Positions 1 through 13,900 of a stretch of 64,000 bases of DNA are shown piece by piece. The stretch is from assembly GCA_024734555.1 (NCBI GenBank), contig JANPWX010000449.1, positions 5,751,764 through 5,815,763 of the forward strand, read 5' to 3'. Each line of letters starts with the position of its first letter. Positions within the stretch are counted from its first letter, which is position 1. The position numbers and the translations under genes were made by a program. This DNA is from Trochalopteron elliotii (lineage: Eukaryota; Chordata; Aves; Passeriformes; Leiothrichidae). The notes below the pieces were generated by a model that was not told where the DNA came from, did no database searches, and saw nothing but the letters and a program-made list of their open reading frames with translations.

Positions 1-1946
1 GTCTTTATGAGAAAGTGCTTGTGGAGAGTTTTGTGAGAAATTAGATGAGCGCTCAGGAGGACAAGACAACATGCCTTGACAGTTTGCTAATTTTTCAGTG
101 GATAGAGCACAAGTAACATTCAGTAGTGAGGGTTGTCTCTTTGGAGTAGCTTTGTTAAGGGCTTCTGCACTCCAACTATCCTGTTTGATGCTCTCTCTTT
201 GTGCTGCATAATGCAGATTATGTTCCCATTCTTTCTGACTTGGAAGAAAAGGTTCTTTCCTGCTCCCATCAGCTGGCAAAATACAGGGAGGATGACTGAA
301 CACACTGTTGGGTGGGCAATCATTTTCCTTCATTTCTACATTTCTTTTATCACCATTTGATGTACAAATTTTTTCAGTATCTCCTCTGGCAGTGGCTTGG
401 GTTTGTCTCTTTGATGTCACTGTGTTAAAGAGAGATACATCTCTTTGCCACATGGCAGAAGCAGGGCTGTTAGAGGAAACACTGGGTGCGTTGATGTAGC
501 TTGTATCTGCGTGTTGAGGAACTGACTGTAACAGCATGTCTTCATCTGGCTGTTTCATACCTTCAGCCTTTTCCAGGTGTGTAAAGTCTGCCTTAGTACT
601 CCTTTGGGTAACAACAACTGAATTCCTGTTCAGTCCTCTAGGTTTTGGTTGGTCCTTTGAATTGGCAAAGACTGACTCATCAGTTCTGATACCAGATGAA
701 GAAACGGAAGAGTTACAACTTAGCCAAGGCTGACAGCTCTCAGTGAATTCTGAAAAATTTCTGTTGGCACTTCTTGTCATCCTTTTGATACTTGTATTTT
801 CTGGAGAGTACGTGTGAAAATCATTCTGCCGGCGCTGTGAACCAAACTTGGCATTCTTTGTATGTGCCCACTGGTGATCATTTAAATTAGCCATAAATGC
901 TTCAAAGCTGGTATCAGGGGAAAGAAACACTTCATCACTGTAACACTGAGGAATGTCAGCCCAAGAAAGATAACTGTCTTTTCTTCCATAAGAATTTTTT
1001 TGGTTTGCATACAGCTTGCCATAAGAAGAGGTATCTCTATAGTAGGATCTAGAGAGATTATTTTCTGATTTGTATAAAGGATAGTTTTCCCAGTTATCAA
1101 AGGGCAATGGAGAAGCAGCTTTGTCAGGGCAACTAATTCTACTAAAGCAATTACTACTTGAAATAGATCTTCTGTAATGGTGTTTTGAGTTGTAACTTGG
1201 GTATTTCTTAGTTTCTTGTAAAGAGCTGGGATATCTACCATAGTCTGTAGCATGAAACTCCATCAGTGATTGAGTTCTAAACATTGTTTCTGGAGTTTGT
1301 TCTGAAGAGTCTGGTGTGTTGTTCCATACAATGGAAGACAGAGGAATTCTCTTTGGGTTCTGTCGGCCAAACCTTGGTGCAAAACCGTTCTTGCTCTCCC
1401 TTGCCAATGGATTCTGTAAACTAGATGCTGATAGCTGATCAGAAGATACTGATGACGGACATCTCCGCAGGGAACACACAGAGTAACTTCTGCCAGCTGT
1501 ATCCCTGTTGATACAACCCTTGTGCCTGAATCCACTGTTCTGTGTTATGGAAGGGGGATATAAGCTCCCTTCCGAAGAGCGTCCGAAAGAAACCGCTGAC
1601 AGCCTCCTACGGTGCAGGCGAGGATTTCCTTCGACTGCATCACCGTAGCTGCAATCTTCTTGAAAGGCTGCTTGGTGCCAGTTTATATATGCACTGTGCA
1701 ACTTCCTTGGTCTGATGAAAATCTTGTGCTCATCTTTGGCCCTTAGTGTTCTCAGTCCATCTGGGAAAAATGTGCTGGGCACGTCACTCCAGTCGTTTCT
1801 CTGTTGCCCCCTACTAGCAGTCTGCCTCTTTGAAGTAGGGAATGCACTACTACTTTGGACATTTGATGCACTGCTAGTAGAAGCTGTCCTGTCCAAAGGG
1901 TCTTGGGTTTGTTCCTGGGCCAGCTGGTCATCCAGATCGCTTAGAA
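1..1946 (-). CDS. EXPH5: EXPH5 exon 6, partial (giant last exon)
   Basis: The exon starts at 1946 after a pyrimidine-rich acceptor (AG at 1948-1947) and stays open for 1946 bases to the window edge. Its first two bases complete a Val codon begun in exon 5, so residues 200-848 come from here; the junction reads EIFS-VLSDLDDQLAQEQ. The sequence is rich in Ser, Asn, Arg, Gln and Tyr, with short aromatic patches such as FDNWENYPLYK and SYLSWADIPQCY. It looks intrinsically disordered. No membrane segment or recognised folded domain is visible. Shorter ATG frames on both strands in this interval are shadows of this exon. Confidence 0.93.
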
Positions 1947-4900
1947 CTGCACAGGGGAAAAAAAAGATAGTTGGTTTTGTTTTCTTTAATAATCTTCTGA
2001 CTGCTTATGTTAAAAAGTTTCATGTACTACATTAATAATCAGAACAGACTTTAAAAGGAATCAGCTTCTCAGCATTCAAAACCCTTCCCAAACCACACAT
2101 TCTTTCTCCATAGGACCTTTCAGCATTCACCCATTATGACTACAAGAAAAAAAATGCTCTCCTCAATGACTGCTCTTTATGTAAATGTTAGTCTTCATGG
2201 TAAGTCTGAGTTCTCACTCACACACTGTATGTGTGTGTGTGTGTGTGTGTGCGTAAACCTTCCAAATATAGTCTGTAAGCAAAAAAATCCCTGTAAAGGA
2301 TTCACTAGGCAAACATGGACCTTTCTCTGTGTTCACAAAGCACATTTATGACATAACTATATGAAAACAGCATCCTGCAAACTGTCAAACAAGCATATTC
2401 AGTAGTCTGGCATGTCCACTGCTCGTTTCATTCATAAAAGTAGCTCTCTTCTGAATTGTATGAGCACTAAAAATGGCATTTTCTGGATAAGAAAGGGTAA
2501 TTAAATAGTTAGGAAGCTGTGATTCAGTCTAGCAACAAATATGTATTTATATAAATATATATAGGCAACCTCATGAACTGGAATTAAACACTGTATACCT
2601 CAATTAACCAATATATTCTGTCAGAAGACCGACAGTAACGTATTAAAACAATTTTTATTGTCGAAACCAATTATGCCTTTGCCAATTGTATTCTTCTGCT
2701 ATTCTGAAAACACCACACATAATATACAATGGATGTGATTGTTTTGTTACAGAATTTCCTAATCCACTTAAATACATAAGACTGAGCAATCAGTCATTAC
2801 AGATCTGTGCTAACACTACAAAAGCATTAAGAAAGCATTGATAAGTATGTATAGTTGGAATAAAATGTAATCCAAAGGTACTAAAATTCTCCATTTTTTC
2901 CTAAGTTTCTCTTCAGCACACAAAAGAGAAGACTATTGAGAAACTCAGCTTAGAACAAGAAAAAAGATGAGTTGTTTCTGAGTCTTCCATTGGGAGGACA
3001 CGAACCAAGCTAAAAAAGAACCTGCAACTCTTGACTGGAGATATAAAAAGGCTTCCAAAAAACTAAGTAAATGCCATAATGCCTCTTGCTTCTGTGGTTT
3101 GTGGCTTTACAGTTTATAAAACCAGCCCCAGTAATTCACCATTATCAAAATTATGCATGCAGGGAACTAGGATAGAGTTCTCACATAACCATATGTCTGC
3201 ATCTAAAAGGTGCAGTATGGGCTCCTGGCAGAAACAGCAGAGAGAACTGTGTGCAGTTATATGGGATTCTTCTGAACATGGGATTCTGCTGTCAGACAAA
3301 GACAACAAAAAGTAGCCACTCTGCTTTAAATGAGCCATGTTTTACAGCCTGCGCTTTTGCAGAAAATTCTCTCAAACCACAGTCACTTCTGGTAACAATA
3401 CTATGAAACAATACCAAAATAAGGACACACACTTACCACTGAAAATCTCCTTCTCTAGCTGTTCATTCCATTCCAGTGTACTTTTCTCCATTGTTTCATT
3501 TTGGTTTGTATCAAAAGAATGACCATTTTTTTCAGTTGACATTGGGGAACTGCACATTTCAGCCTGTTGAAAATTGTAAGGTAACCTGGTTTCAGTTCTA
3601 CTTGTAGGCACAAATCACATTTCACGTCACATCACAAATTGTGCCACAAGCCCCAGAGGTGAGCAAACTCTGTCAGTCCATTAAATGATATTAAAATATA
3701 CAACTGAGGGTTGTTAAATTGCATGCATTTTATAGACTTCTACACATACTGTAAGGAGAATTACTAATCTTGTCCTCATCCTGTAGTGTGTTTTGGATAA
3801 GGGCATAGTTTACTTATTTTATCCAAACACATTTTTATTGCATTGTATCTCTCGATTTAGTTTTCCACAATCACTTCTTCCTTGACCAGTGTATTTTAAA
3901 ATTCACACACTGACCTCTCAACAGAGACTTAATAATTTAACACTACAGTCCATTTTCTTATTGGAAGATAGCACTTAGTGGAAAAAGTGAGGAAAATGTC
4001 ATCCTATTGCCCATCTGTGTTTGGATTACATGTTAAACTGAGAGGTTCTATCCCACCCTATTTCTCTCAGCAGTCTCAGATGGTGGAAATGCAGACAACT
4101 GTTTAACTGTTCAATTGTTTTAGCTGAAACTCTTACTTCTTTTTTCAAAAAAACCCACCCTACTACTTTTTTGTTCACCATATTCATAACATTTTACTCA
4201 TCTAGCTATAATATAGCTTTATATAATATGTTTATATAACAGACAGGATTCTCTGATAAGATCTTTGCTTAGTCGTATATTAATATGGATTATCCCTTTG
4301 TTTTTGAAATATGAGAGAAGGGAGGTGGCCAGTTTATATCCTCTGTGCCTTTGATTACACAGTGTATACCTTCTTAGTCCCCTCTGTGGTTATACCATCC
4401 AACTGAAAACGAGGAAAACATGTTAGTAATACAGGGTAATAAAGTAGTTAAGATAGAAAATATAATCCTTGGAAGAAAATATGGTCCTTCAACAGCATGC
4501 ACTTAAATTACATCAGAAATAAATCTGTTGTTTTATCCTCAAAATGAGCTTTTGCTTATAAAATGGAATAACCATCCATCCAGAAAAAAAAAAAAATCCT
4601 ACTTCAAAATTTACATTTACATGGAAATTCTATGCATGGGAATGTTGCACAAGAGGCTCTAGCTTACTACCTGCCCAAGCCAGCTACTCTTTTTCATCCT
4701 TGTACAAATGAAATGAAACAAAGTAAATACACTAGATTATTGTTTAGTGAGAGTTTTGATCTATTTACAGGTTGGTTACAGTTGCCAAGACACATGAAGA
4801 TCTTGACCTAGGAAAAGACCCATGCTGTCATTGTGAGAGAACTGAAATCTGGCAGAGCTAGATGTAGGGTCTCGCTAGGAAAGCTTTGGACTTTACAGAC

Positions 4901-7900
4901 AAGCTCAGTCTACTACATGCAACAAGTTCACAGCACAGACATTTTACTCAGCATTTAAAACAAGAACTGAAAGAATACTATTTAAACAGATGTTAAAGCA
5001 ACAGCCTACACCAAGGGGACTAGTTTTTGAAAAATATGTATTTAAACATTGCGAACAATAAATTGATAAGGTACTTACTGTGGCCATTTCTTCCACTTTT
5101 GAGGATGGGCTAGCAGAACTGTCATATCTGTAGGCAGAGGGATTTAAATGTTGGCTTTGAAAGGGAACTTGATGTAGTTTCATCAGGTAGCAAATATCCA
5201 GCAGCTTCTCACTTTAACAACTATTGAGAAGCTTCTGAAGAAAACTTGCTCTATGAAGAATTCATTCTTACCTCCCCCATCCCTGCCAAAATCCTGCAAA
5301 AATAAAGTGCTGGAAAAATGTACCATTCAGTTTGGCCTTGCAAACTTCATAACTGCACAGCCAAAAATGAACTCAACCTACTGACATCTCAGTGTCTGCA
5401 ACAGGCATGAAGTAGTTGTTTCAATCCAGCACTATGGTAAGGTGGTATTTGTTCTTTTCCCAAACAAAAATAATTTAGTAGGTAATACTCATAGCCTAAA
5501 TTATATACTTGTTAAACTCTGAGTGGTGTGCATCTGAAATTCTATTGTTTTTCTCTTCCATTTCACCCTGCTCAGATTCTGAGCTGTGCTCTGTCCCTGC
5601 AAAGGGGGAGAGACAGACAGCAGATTGGTTTTGGTGTGAACTTCGGAATTTGCTGCTACTCACCCAAAAACCCCCTTTATTTACCAATTTTTAAGACATA
5701 GTAGAAGGCTCATCTGCTTTCCTAAGCTATTTAAGGCTGTAAGGGCTTGGCAGAGAACTGGCTTGAGCGTCCGTGAGTAATGCCGTGGTTAGAACAAGCC
5801 GAGAACATAAAAAGTACTCTGTTCGAGGGGGTGACTTGCAGATAAATACAAAATAAACGAAAGAAACAAGAACAGGACTAGACTTCACCGAGTCTATTTG
5901 AGTCTGCACATCCTTGTTTTACTACTAAGCAAACCCAGTCCCTTCAAAAGCCCTGAAGGAAACGTTGTTCAGCCTGTGCTTATTGCCAGCTCTTCCTTGT
6001 CTCAGAAACTGTTTTTTCCCAGGAAGTTAATTCTTGGGAGAAAATGAAGTAGGGAAAGATGGTTCTGCTCAGTCCTGTTTGTCTCCAAGTCTTTTTGAAT
6101 GACCTTGTTCTTAGGTTCTTAAAGCCTCCCTGTGCTCAGGTAGTCTACTTTATTGTGCTTCAATAGCAAGTACAAACCGGCTTGTTGGCAAGTTCTTTGT
6201 GGCCCAGCCTTTCTTCCTGAAGTGCTTTGTCATTTGTTTGCAATGTGCTTGCAGGCAGGGAAGAACAGTTGAAAGGTGCAATTTGTTTTTGCTTCTGTAA
6301 TTGTGAACTGTAAAACCAGGATTCCTCTCTGACATGGGGTCCAACTGAAACCAAACAACCCTGTTGATTTCAACGGGCTTAGGATTTGGCTAGACAGTCT
6401 GAATCTGAAATTCCTAATTTTTCCTTGTAGCTCTGAATAAAAACAGCCATTAAATCAGGGGGTTACATCTCCCTTTGAATGAAGTCTACAGAACCAGAAC
6501 TCAGAAATGTATGTAGCTTTTCCTTTAAACTTAAAGTTGTGTTTTAATGCTTCGAAACCAAATTAAGAATGAAACTTAAGTTTCAGAGCTTTTACAATGA
6601 TTTCCTGCAAATTAAGTTCAGTAAAATCCTGTGGCTTAGCAAGTTATCTTAGTTTTACTCATATGCATAACAAAAATGCAAAAGCTTTGTTAGAAGTTTT
6701 CTTCTTCTGCTTTACTGTGCAAAGCCACTCTTTGGCAAAGCCCAAGAGTGCAAAGCTCTCCCCACTTGATGTTGTATTAATTGCTCCTTGCAATGAACCT
6801 ACATGAAGTAGACATGTTAGTTAGAAATGTCAGTTAGAAATGTCTTCTGATCGTCTAGGCAAAATTTAAATTTTCATTTGCACCTCTGGCACTATTCTAA
6901 ATTCATCTGTGTCTTTATTGTCACTGTTGTCTCAGAAATAACTGATCATTGCATCCTGCTTTATTTTTCTCCCTGCTAACTTATACGAGGTTATCTTAAT
7001 CTTTTCCCTATGCCAATTCCTCCATTTCCCAAACTGCCTTATTATTTTCTATGAACTGTTTTAAATTTCCCAGCATTTCAAAAATAAAGTTTTTCTTACT
7101 TTCAGAGAAATATTGCTTAATTTTAGGAAACAGTAATTCAGTTTCTGTTTTGCTTAATGATACCGAGCAACGTTTACATTATTTTGCACACAATGCATAT
7201 ACACATACTTGTAAATATTGTCTATCATTCATAAATAGGAAAGAAGCTAAATTGATGTTCAAGTTCAGAAATATTTGCCATCTGGAAAATACTCCTCAGT
7301 ATGGAAAATGAGAAATTCTATTTTATACTTTTCCACTTACATACATATGTATCTTTTTAATGACAATCAAATGTAAGATTAAAAGTAAAAGATGACTATC
7401 ACTACTGGTAACAATAATAAAAATCCATGAATTAAAATCTGTTACGAATTTGTATTTCCACAGAGGCAAGGCACCTGTCTTCCCCAGGCTCCCACCAAGC
7501 TGTGTAATGTCAGTATAATCCATTTTCTTCAATTCTATTCTAATCAGTACTACATAAGAAGCCAACTAAAAACCAAACACATAACTCACGTATGCTGAAA
7601 ACACAATTAAACAAGCATTTTTGTCCAGGATGAATCACACTTACATATTAGAAAACAGTAAGGATGAATTCAAGAACACTGACACCTTTGAACCGAAAGT
7701 GATCAAACATTTCACTGCCTTTAGATTACAGTTACAAACCTTTTATTAGCATCTTCTGTATCTCCATGTAAGAGCACTCCTTCCTGCAGCATCCATAATT
7801 TATTCTCACTGTAGAACACCACGGCAGCTGATGAAACTGTCTCTCCAGAACTGAAAGGACCCTCTAACCAGCCATTAATGTTTAGCCATTGAAAAGCTTC

Positions 7901-10900
7901 TGCCAGTTAGGCTTACTTACAGGATTTACAGTGCTGCGTCCTATAGTGTTTCACTAGCTCTCCAAAATAACTCTACCTGGTGAGAGGCAGATTATTTCAG
8001 TGCTTTGCCTATGCATAAAGCAAACCACATGCCACGGCAACACCTAGAAGAGGGTGGGGGAAGTTTTCAACAGAGAGGCGTGACTAGAAAATGTAGCAAT
8101 CAGCTCAGTTACACGTCAGGATTGACTTGTTTATTTTTCAAGTTATGCTCGGTCAGAAATCAAAGGCATCTGAGCCTGAGATACGATAGATTTTCCATGG
8201 AAAAGCCAGATGAACACACATGAGAAAAGCTGATGTAATGAGTAGGCACGGTTTGGTTTTTTGCCTTCTTAAATTAGGAAATCATTTCAGGGCTTAAATT
8301 CTACAGCAAAGCCTCGACCTTCATGTGTGCATTGGCTACCTCACTGTGCACCAGGATAAAGCACCCTTGAAATCTGATTCTCAGTTACACAAGTGTCCCT
8401 TTATTCTTCAGGGAAACTGTGGCCCAGCGTTTCTGTGTTCCAGGATGAGGGGCATCACCAGGTCACAAGAAAGAGGAAGGAGATGACGACAGGTATGAAG
8501 CACTGTTAACATTGCATATTCTTCTTCTATGTTGTGTTGTTATGTAAGGGAATTCTTACCAGTGAACATCCACAAAGCTAACCTCACAGCCTCTACACAA
8601 ACCTCTCCTTAAATCTCCTGCTTTGATACAAACACTCCACAATAGCAAGCTGCTGTGTTACAAAACCTACATATCAGACTAATCATAATTTCTTTAGAGG
8701 CTTGCATTCCCTGTCATTGTTTATTACAGCTGTTCCTTGTCTTAGCATCATGCCAGCAGGGAGCCCCAGGCACAGACCAGAATACCAATCTGAGACTCAC
8801 TGAGTGAAAATCACCTTGTTGTACCAAAGATCTTGTACCTTCATACTTAGATTTCACAGCACTGCACAATGCAGCTCTCCTTGTGATTGCCAGTCCTAAA
8901 TATTACCCTGAGATGCACACAAGACTTCATTCATATGCTGCTGACATACGGCCATACAGGACAAAAGTTAAGAGAGAACAGGCAGCCTAACCAGCCTGAC
9001 TGTCCCTCCACCCCCTTCCCTCTGAACAGCAGCTTCAACCCCGAGAATGGCAAAGGAGAAGGATGTTCTTCAAGCAGCTGCTCCAGAGCTGCGTATGAGA
9101 CCATCTTTGGTTCAGATCCAAAAACCAAAGCAAACCAAAGTACTGAAACCAAAGCACTGACAAAGCACAGAAGGCAAAAGCACCAAGAGCTGTCTGGTTT
9201 GCCTGGCTGGAGCTAAAGCTGCAGGGCTGCTTCAAGCTGCCTCTGGGCTAGAAATGGTGGGAACTGATGCAGCAGAGCTGCCTGGGGCCGGGACTCTCTG
9301 CCATGACTTGGGAAAGCTATGCTTCCTATTCTATCACAGCCATAGGGCACCAGATCCCCATGCACCTTACATCGTGTCCTCTTGAGAGGGAATTAAAGAG
9401 GATGCAGCTGCTCCTAAGCCTACAGTCTTTCATATACTTCAAGTCTTTATGCAAAACCAGGACAACATAGGTTTAGCCAAGAGACTCTACCTACTGCTTG
9501 TGACTTAGTCCTCTTCTGACACCATACAGATAATCTCTCATTACAGGGCCAAGTAAAATCCCAATCTGCCCAATGAGGTGAAAAGCAAGAGACTGGAAAA
9601 ATAATTTAACAAAGTTTTCTAAAACTTTAGAACTTTTTTCTAAAACACAGAACAATTCATATACTTTTTTAAAGCTGGAAATAATGTATGTTCTGATTAT
9701 TGCTCACCGTGGTTGCTTCTGAGTCTGGGTTTTCCTTGATTTTCTGAAGGAGGAAAGCCAAGCAAAAGGTGATCTGAACCCCAGAAATGAAGCTGAAGTG
9801 TTCTTTTGTGCTTGAGGATTTGTGCGGGATGACATTTTTATTTCTTTATGATCTAAAAATGTGATAAAAAGTAGGTTTGTTTCAAGTTCTTAATAAATAC
9901 AGTATTAAAATATACATAAATGTTATGTCCTCATAAACAATTTTCTTTTACTTACCTTTTATGTCAGGAAAATCCAGTTTTGACATTTTTGGACAAACTA
10001 TGTGACATACTGGTTTATAATGATTAACTAGAAGACAGAGAAAGATAAACAGGTCTAAAGTTTCAAAAAGTCTTATTGGTTTTGGGTGATGCACATGAGA
10101 TACATGAGGCTGATCTTCACAAAGTACTCAGCACTCAATCACTTGAAAAGCTGTTTTAAAATACAGGCAAATCAAACATTTGAAAATTGAGGCACCAAGA
10201 ATCATTATTCACTTTCTTTTTATGTTTGTAAGAAATACAAATGTGACAACCCAGAATATACAGTGACCTAACTGACCATAACACACGTAACACTAACACT
10301 GACTAACGTGTCCTCTGTATCATAGAATTCCTTACAATGGGATTCCTGTGGCCACTGTAGTACCTTTTTTTTTCTGCTACAAACTGCATATCACATCTGT
10401 ATTTTCAAGGCAAGGTATCATGAATAATTTCTTTGGGAAGGTTATGACTTGTTTTCTTCAAATTGAACATAAACTCAGTCTGCCTGTAAAAGCAGCTGGC
10501 ATTTGGTGAGAAGATGAGGATGAATATTGCTTGTAGATAAGGGAAAGAAACTGCACAATCTGCACCACACCACAGTGAAGTGGAGGATATAAATAAACAC
10601 GATGTCACGCAGGAATAAGGCATTACATTTTTTTTTTCCATTTAAAGCAACACATGTCTGAAACAATACAACAGCCTGCAAATGGCTTATCCAATGACTG
10701 TAGGAGAAAGCAAATCCAAAAATCAGCGGCAAGTGTCATTTATAACAATAGCAAGGGGCAGCATTTTGGACATTGTCCAAAATGAAGTGAATAATTCATG
10801 TAATGTGATTTAAAACCTGTGTGTAATATAGGGCTTTCCCTTCAGTGACAATCTCTGTGTACTTCAAAGTGCCACATTCTTTACCCCTTTCAGAGCCTAA

Positions 10901-13900
10901 TCTTTAGGTGGCATTGACTTGACAATGCAGGTGACATCAAGAGAGTCCTAATAGCACTCTGCCATAGCCAGAATGGTCTAGGGATGTAGACACAGCAAGG
11001 CTTGCAGGTAGAAGTAGTTCCTTTTATTTAGCCAACTTACACAGTTGTTAATATCAGACAAGCCTCTGAGGCACACAAGCCCTTCTTCAGATCTGAAATA
11101 GAAACAGGTTCTTTCAAAGTTAAATACCAGAGAACAATTACACAGAGTTTAGTAAATTAGACCATCTCTGAAAGAGAAAAATAGTAGGTAGCTGAGGACT
11201 AGAGGGGATGTTGGGGAAAAAAGGTCAGGAAAGACTGAGATATGTGCTGTGCAGGTCTGTAGTATCAGGAAAATGTTTAAGGTTTCACTTTTCTTTTGAA
11301 ATACATGACTCTGCTTCCAGTTACTACTATGAAGCACAAATAGGAAGATCTCAATGAAAAACATGCAGAAGTGTGAACGGAATAAAAGCATATATTATGC
11401 ATGAGAACTATCTGGATAGAAGATGAAAGACAGTACAGAATGCCATGCTTTTTATAGAGACAACGTTTCTTGTGCATGTTCATTTTGGATGGGCATCAGA
11501 ACCTGTGAAATGAGATCTCAAGAAATTGCTTCCTGGTCAGGCCAACTTTTCAAGCTTTGACACTCACCCTGAGAATAAGCACTGGCATGCCTTTAGTCCA
11601 GTGTTACCAGAAAAAGTTTTTCACTGGTATATTCAAGCCTTTCTCACCCAAACTCATCTACTTATTCCAAATGCTATTTAGGTTCTTTTAGTTTTTTAAG
11701 AAAACTAGGGAAAACCAATTTTTTTTGTGCTGGTTTTGGCTGGTATAGTTAATTTTTTCCATAGTCTCTTGCATGGGCTATATTCTGGATTTATGCTGGA
11801 AGCAGTGTTGGTAACACAGGGATGTTTTAGTTACTGCAGAGCAGTACTTACACAATTAAGGCCTTTCCTGCCTCTCACCCCACCCTACAAGCAAGTAGGC
11901 TCAGGGTGCACAAAGAGCTGGGAAGGGACACAGCTGGGACAGCTGACCCCAGCTGGCCCAAGGGACATTCCAGACCATTCAGCACCGTGCTCAGAGTAAA
12001 AAGCTGAGAGGAAAAGAAGGAAGGAAGAATGTTCAGAGTGATAGTGTTTGTCTTCCCAAGCAACCATTGTGCATGATGGAGCCCAGCTTTCCTGGGGACA
12101 GCTGAACACCTGGCTACCTACATAACTTAATTCTTTGGTTTGCTTCCTCATGTGCAAGGCTTATCCTTTACCTATTAAACTGTCTTTATCTCAACTCACA
12201 AGTTCTCTCACTTTTAGCTTCCTGTCCATCCTGATAGGAGTCAAGTGAATGAGCCACTGGGTGGTGCTTAGTTAATGACTGGGGTTAAACCACAAGAGTC
12301 CTTTAGGATGCCCAATGCAGGGCTCGAAGTGTTTGAGATAACAACAGATCTCAGTGGAACGTGCTAGACTGAATTTATCACTGTTTTGCTGTTTAGCTAT
12401 TAATTGACAGGCTCCAGCACTTGCCATAGTGCTTGCTTGCCAAGCTGTAAATTAGAGCCTAGTGCTCCTTGGTGGAATGGTTATGTGCCATGGTTATGGG
12501 GTACCTCTGAAGGAATTGTGGCTAAGAGTAAGTCCGTAGCAGGTACACCTCAAAGCATCTGTGGCTGTGCTGGAGAACCTCGAAGTGTGTGGCCATGGAT
12601 AAGACCATGACAGAGCAAGTACTGCCCTGCAGGGGCTGCAGCCATGGGTAAAGCCATGTCAGAGTTGGTGCATTTCTGAAGGCATTGTGGCCCATGGAGG
12701 AGGCAATGCTGGAAAAGGTGCACCTCAGATAGACTGGGGCTGTGGGTAAGTCCATGCTGCAACAAGTGTATCCCTGGAGAGACTGTGGCTCTACTTGGAG
12801 CAGGTATACCCCTGAGACACTGCAGTATATGGCTAAGTCTAAGCTGGAGCAGAGGCAAGGTGAAGGCAGTGGGGTGGCTAATGGGGATATACTGGATAGT
12901 GTGGGGCCTGAGCATGATGTAAATGGTATGGAATAAGCAGTAAAGAATGTGCTGGGTTTGGCTGTGATAGTAAATTATTTCCATAGTAGCTAATATGGGG
13001 CTATGTTCTGGATTTGTGCTGAGAACAGCGCTGATAATTCAGGGATGTTTTCTTTATTGCTGAGCAGGGCGTACACCAAGCCAAGGCTTTTTTACTTCTC
13101 ACCCCACCCCATCAATGGGTGGATTGGGGGTGTGCAAGGAGGTGGGAGGATGCCTCCAGCTGACCTGATGGATACCCCATACCATATGGCATCATACTCA
13201 GCATATAAAATCTAGGGGAAGAAGGAAGGAAGGAAGGGGGACATTCACAGTGACAGCGTTTGTATTGTCAAGTCACCTTTACATGTGATGCAGGCCTGGA
13301 GGTGGCTGAACACTCCTGACCGTGGGGAGTGATGAATAATTCCTTGCTTTGCTTTGCTTGTGTGTGTGGCTTTTGCTTTACCTATCAACTGTCTTTACCT
13401 CAATTCACTTTTAGCCCTCCAATTCTCACCCCCTCCCATGGTGGGGGAGTGAGTGAGTGGCTATGTAGTGCTTTGCTGCCAGCTGGGGTCAAACCACAAT
13501 CTTTTTGTACAATGCAGACATCACTGCTTTGACTGGGAAACTACCACTGTATTTACTATAATTATAGCAATTTCATTTTGATTAATAAAGACATTTTTTA
13601 GAGTGAGAACAATTAATCACTGGAACAGCCTCCTCAGGGACATGGTAAAGACCCCATGATTAGAGGTTTACAAGATGTGACTGCAAATGGTGCTAAATAA
13701 TCTTATCCAGGTTCCCTTTTCTATGAAAAACTGGACCTGAAGATCTTCTGATGTTCTTCCAACCTGGGCTTCCAACCATACTATGATTCTAACTATGGCA
13801 TAACAATATCAGGGATTTTCTGTTGTGAATCCCAGCTCTGCTTTTAACAGAATATACTTAAAGAAACATACCTATTTGGAAAATATATCTTTGGTAACAC

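Noticed and set aside
882..1535. Minus-strand ATG frames of 123 and 90 codons
   Set aside because: They are out of frame with the true EXPH5 exon 6, which runs open through the same interval with family-consistent composition.
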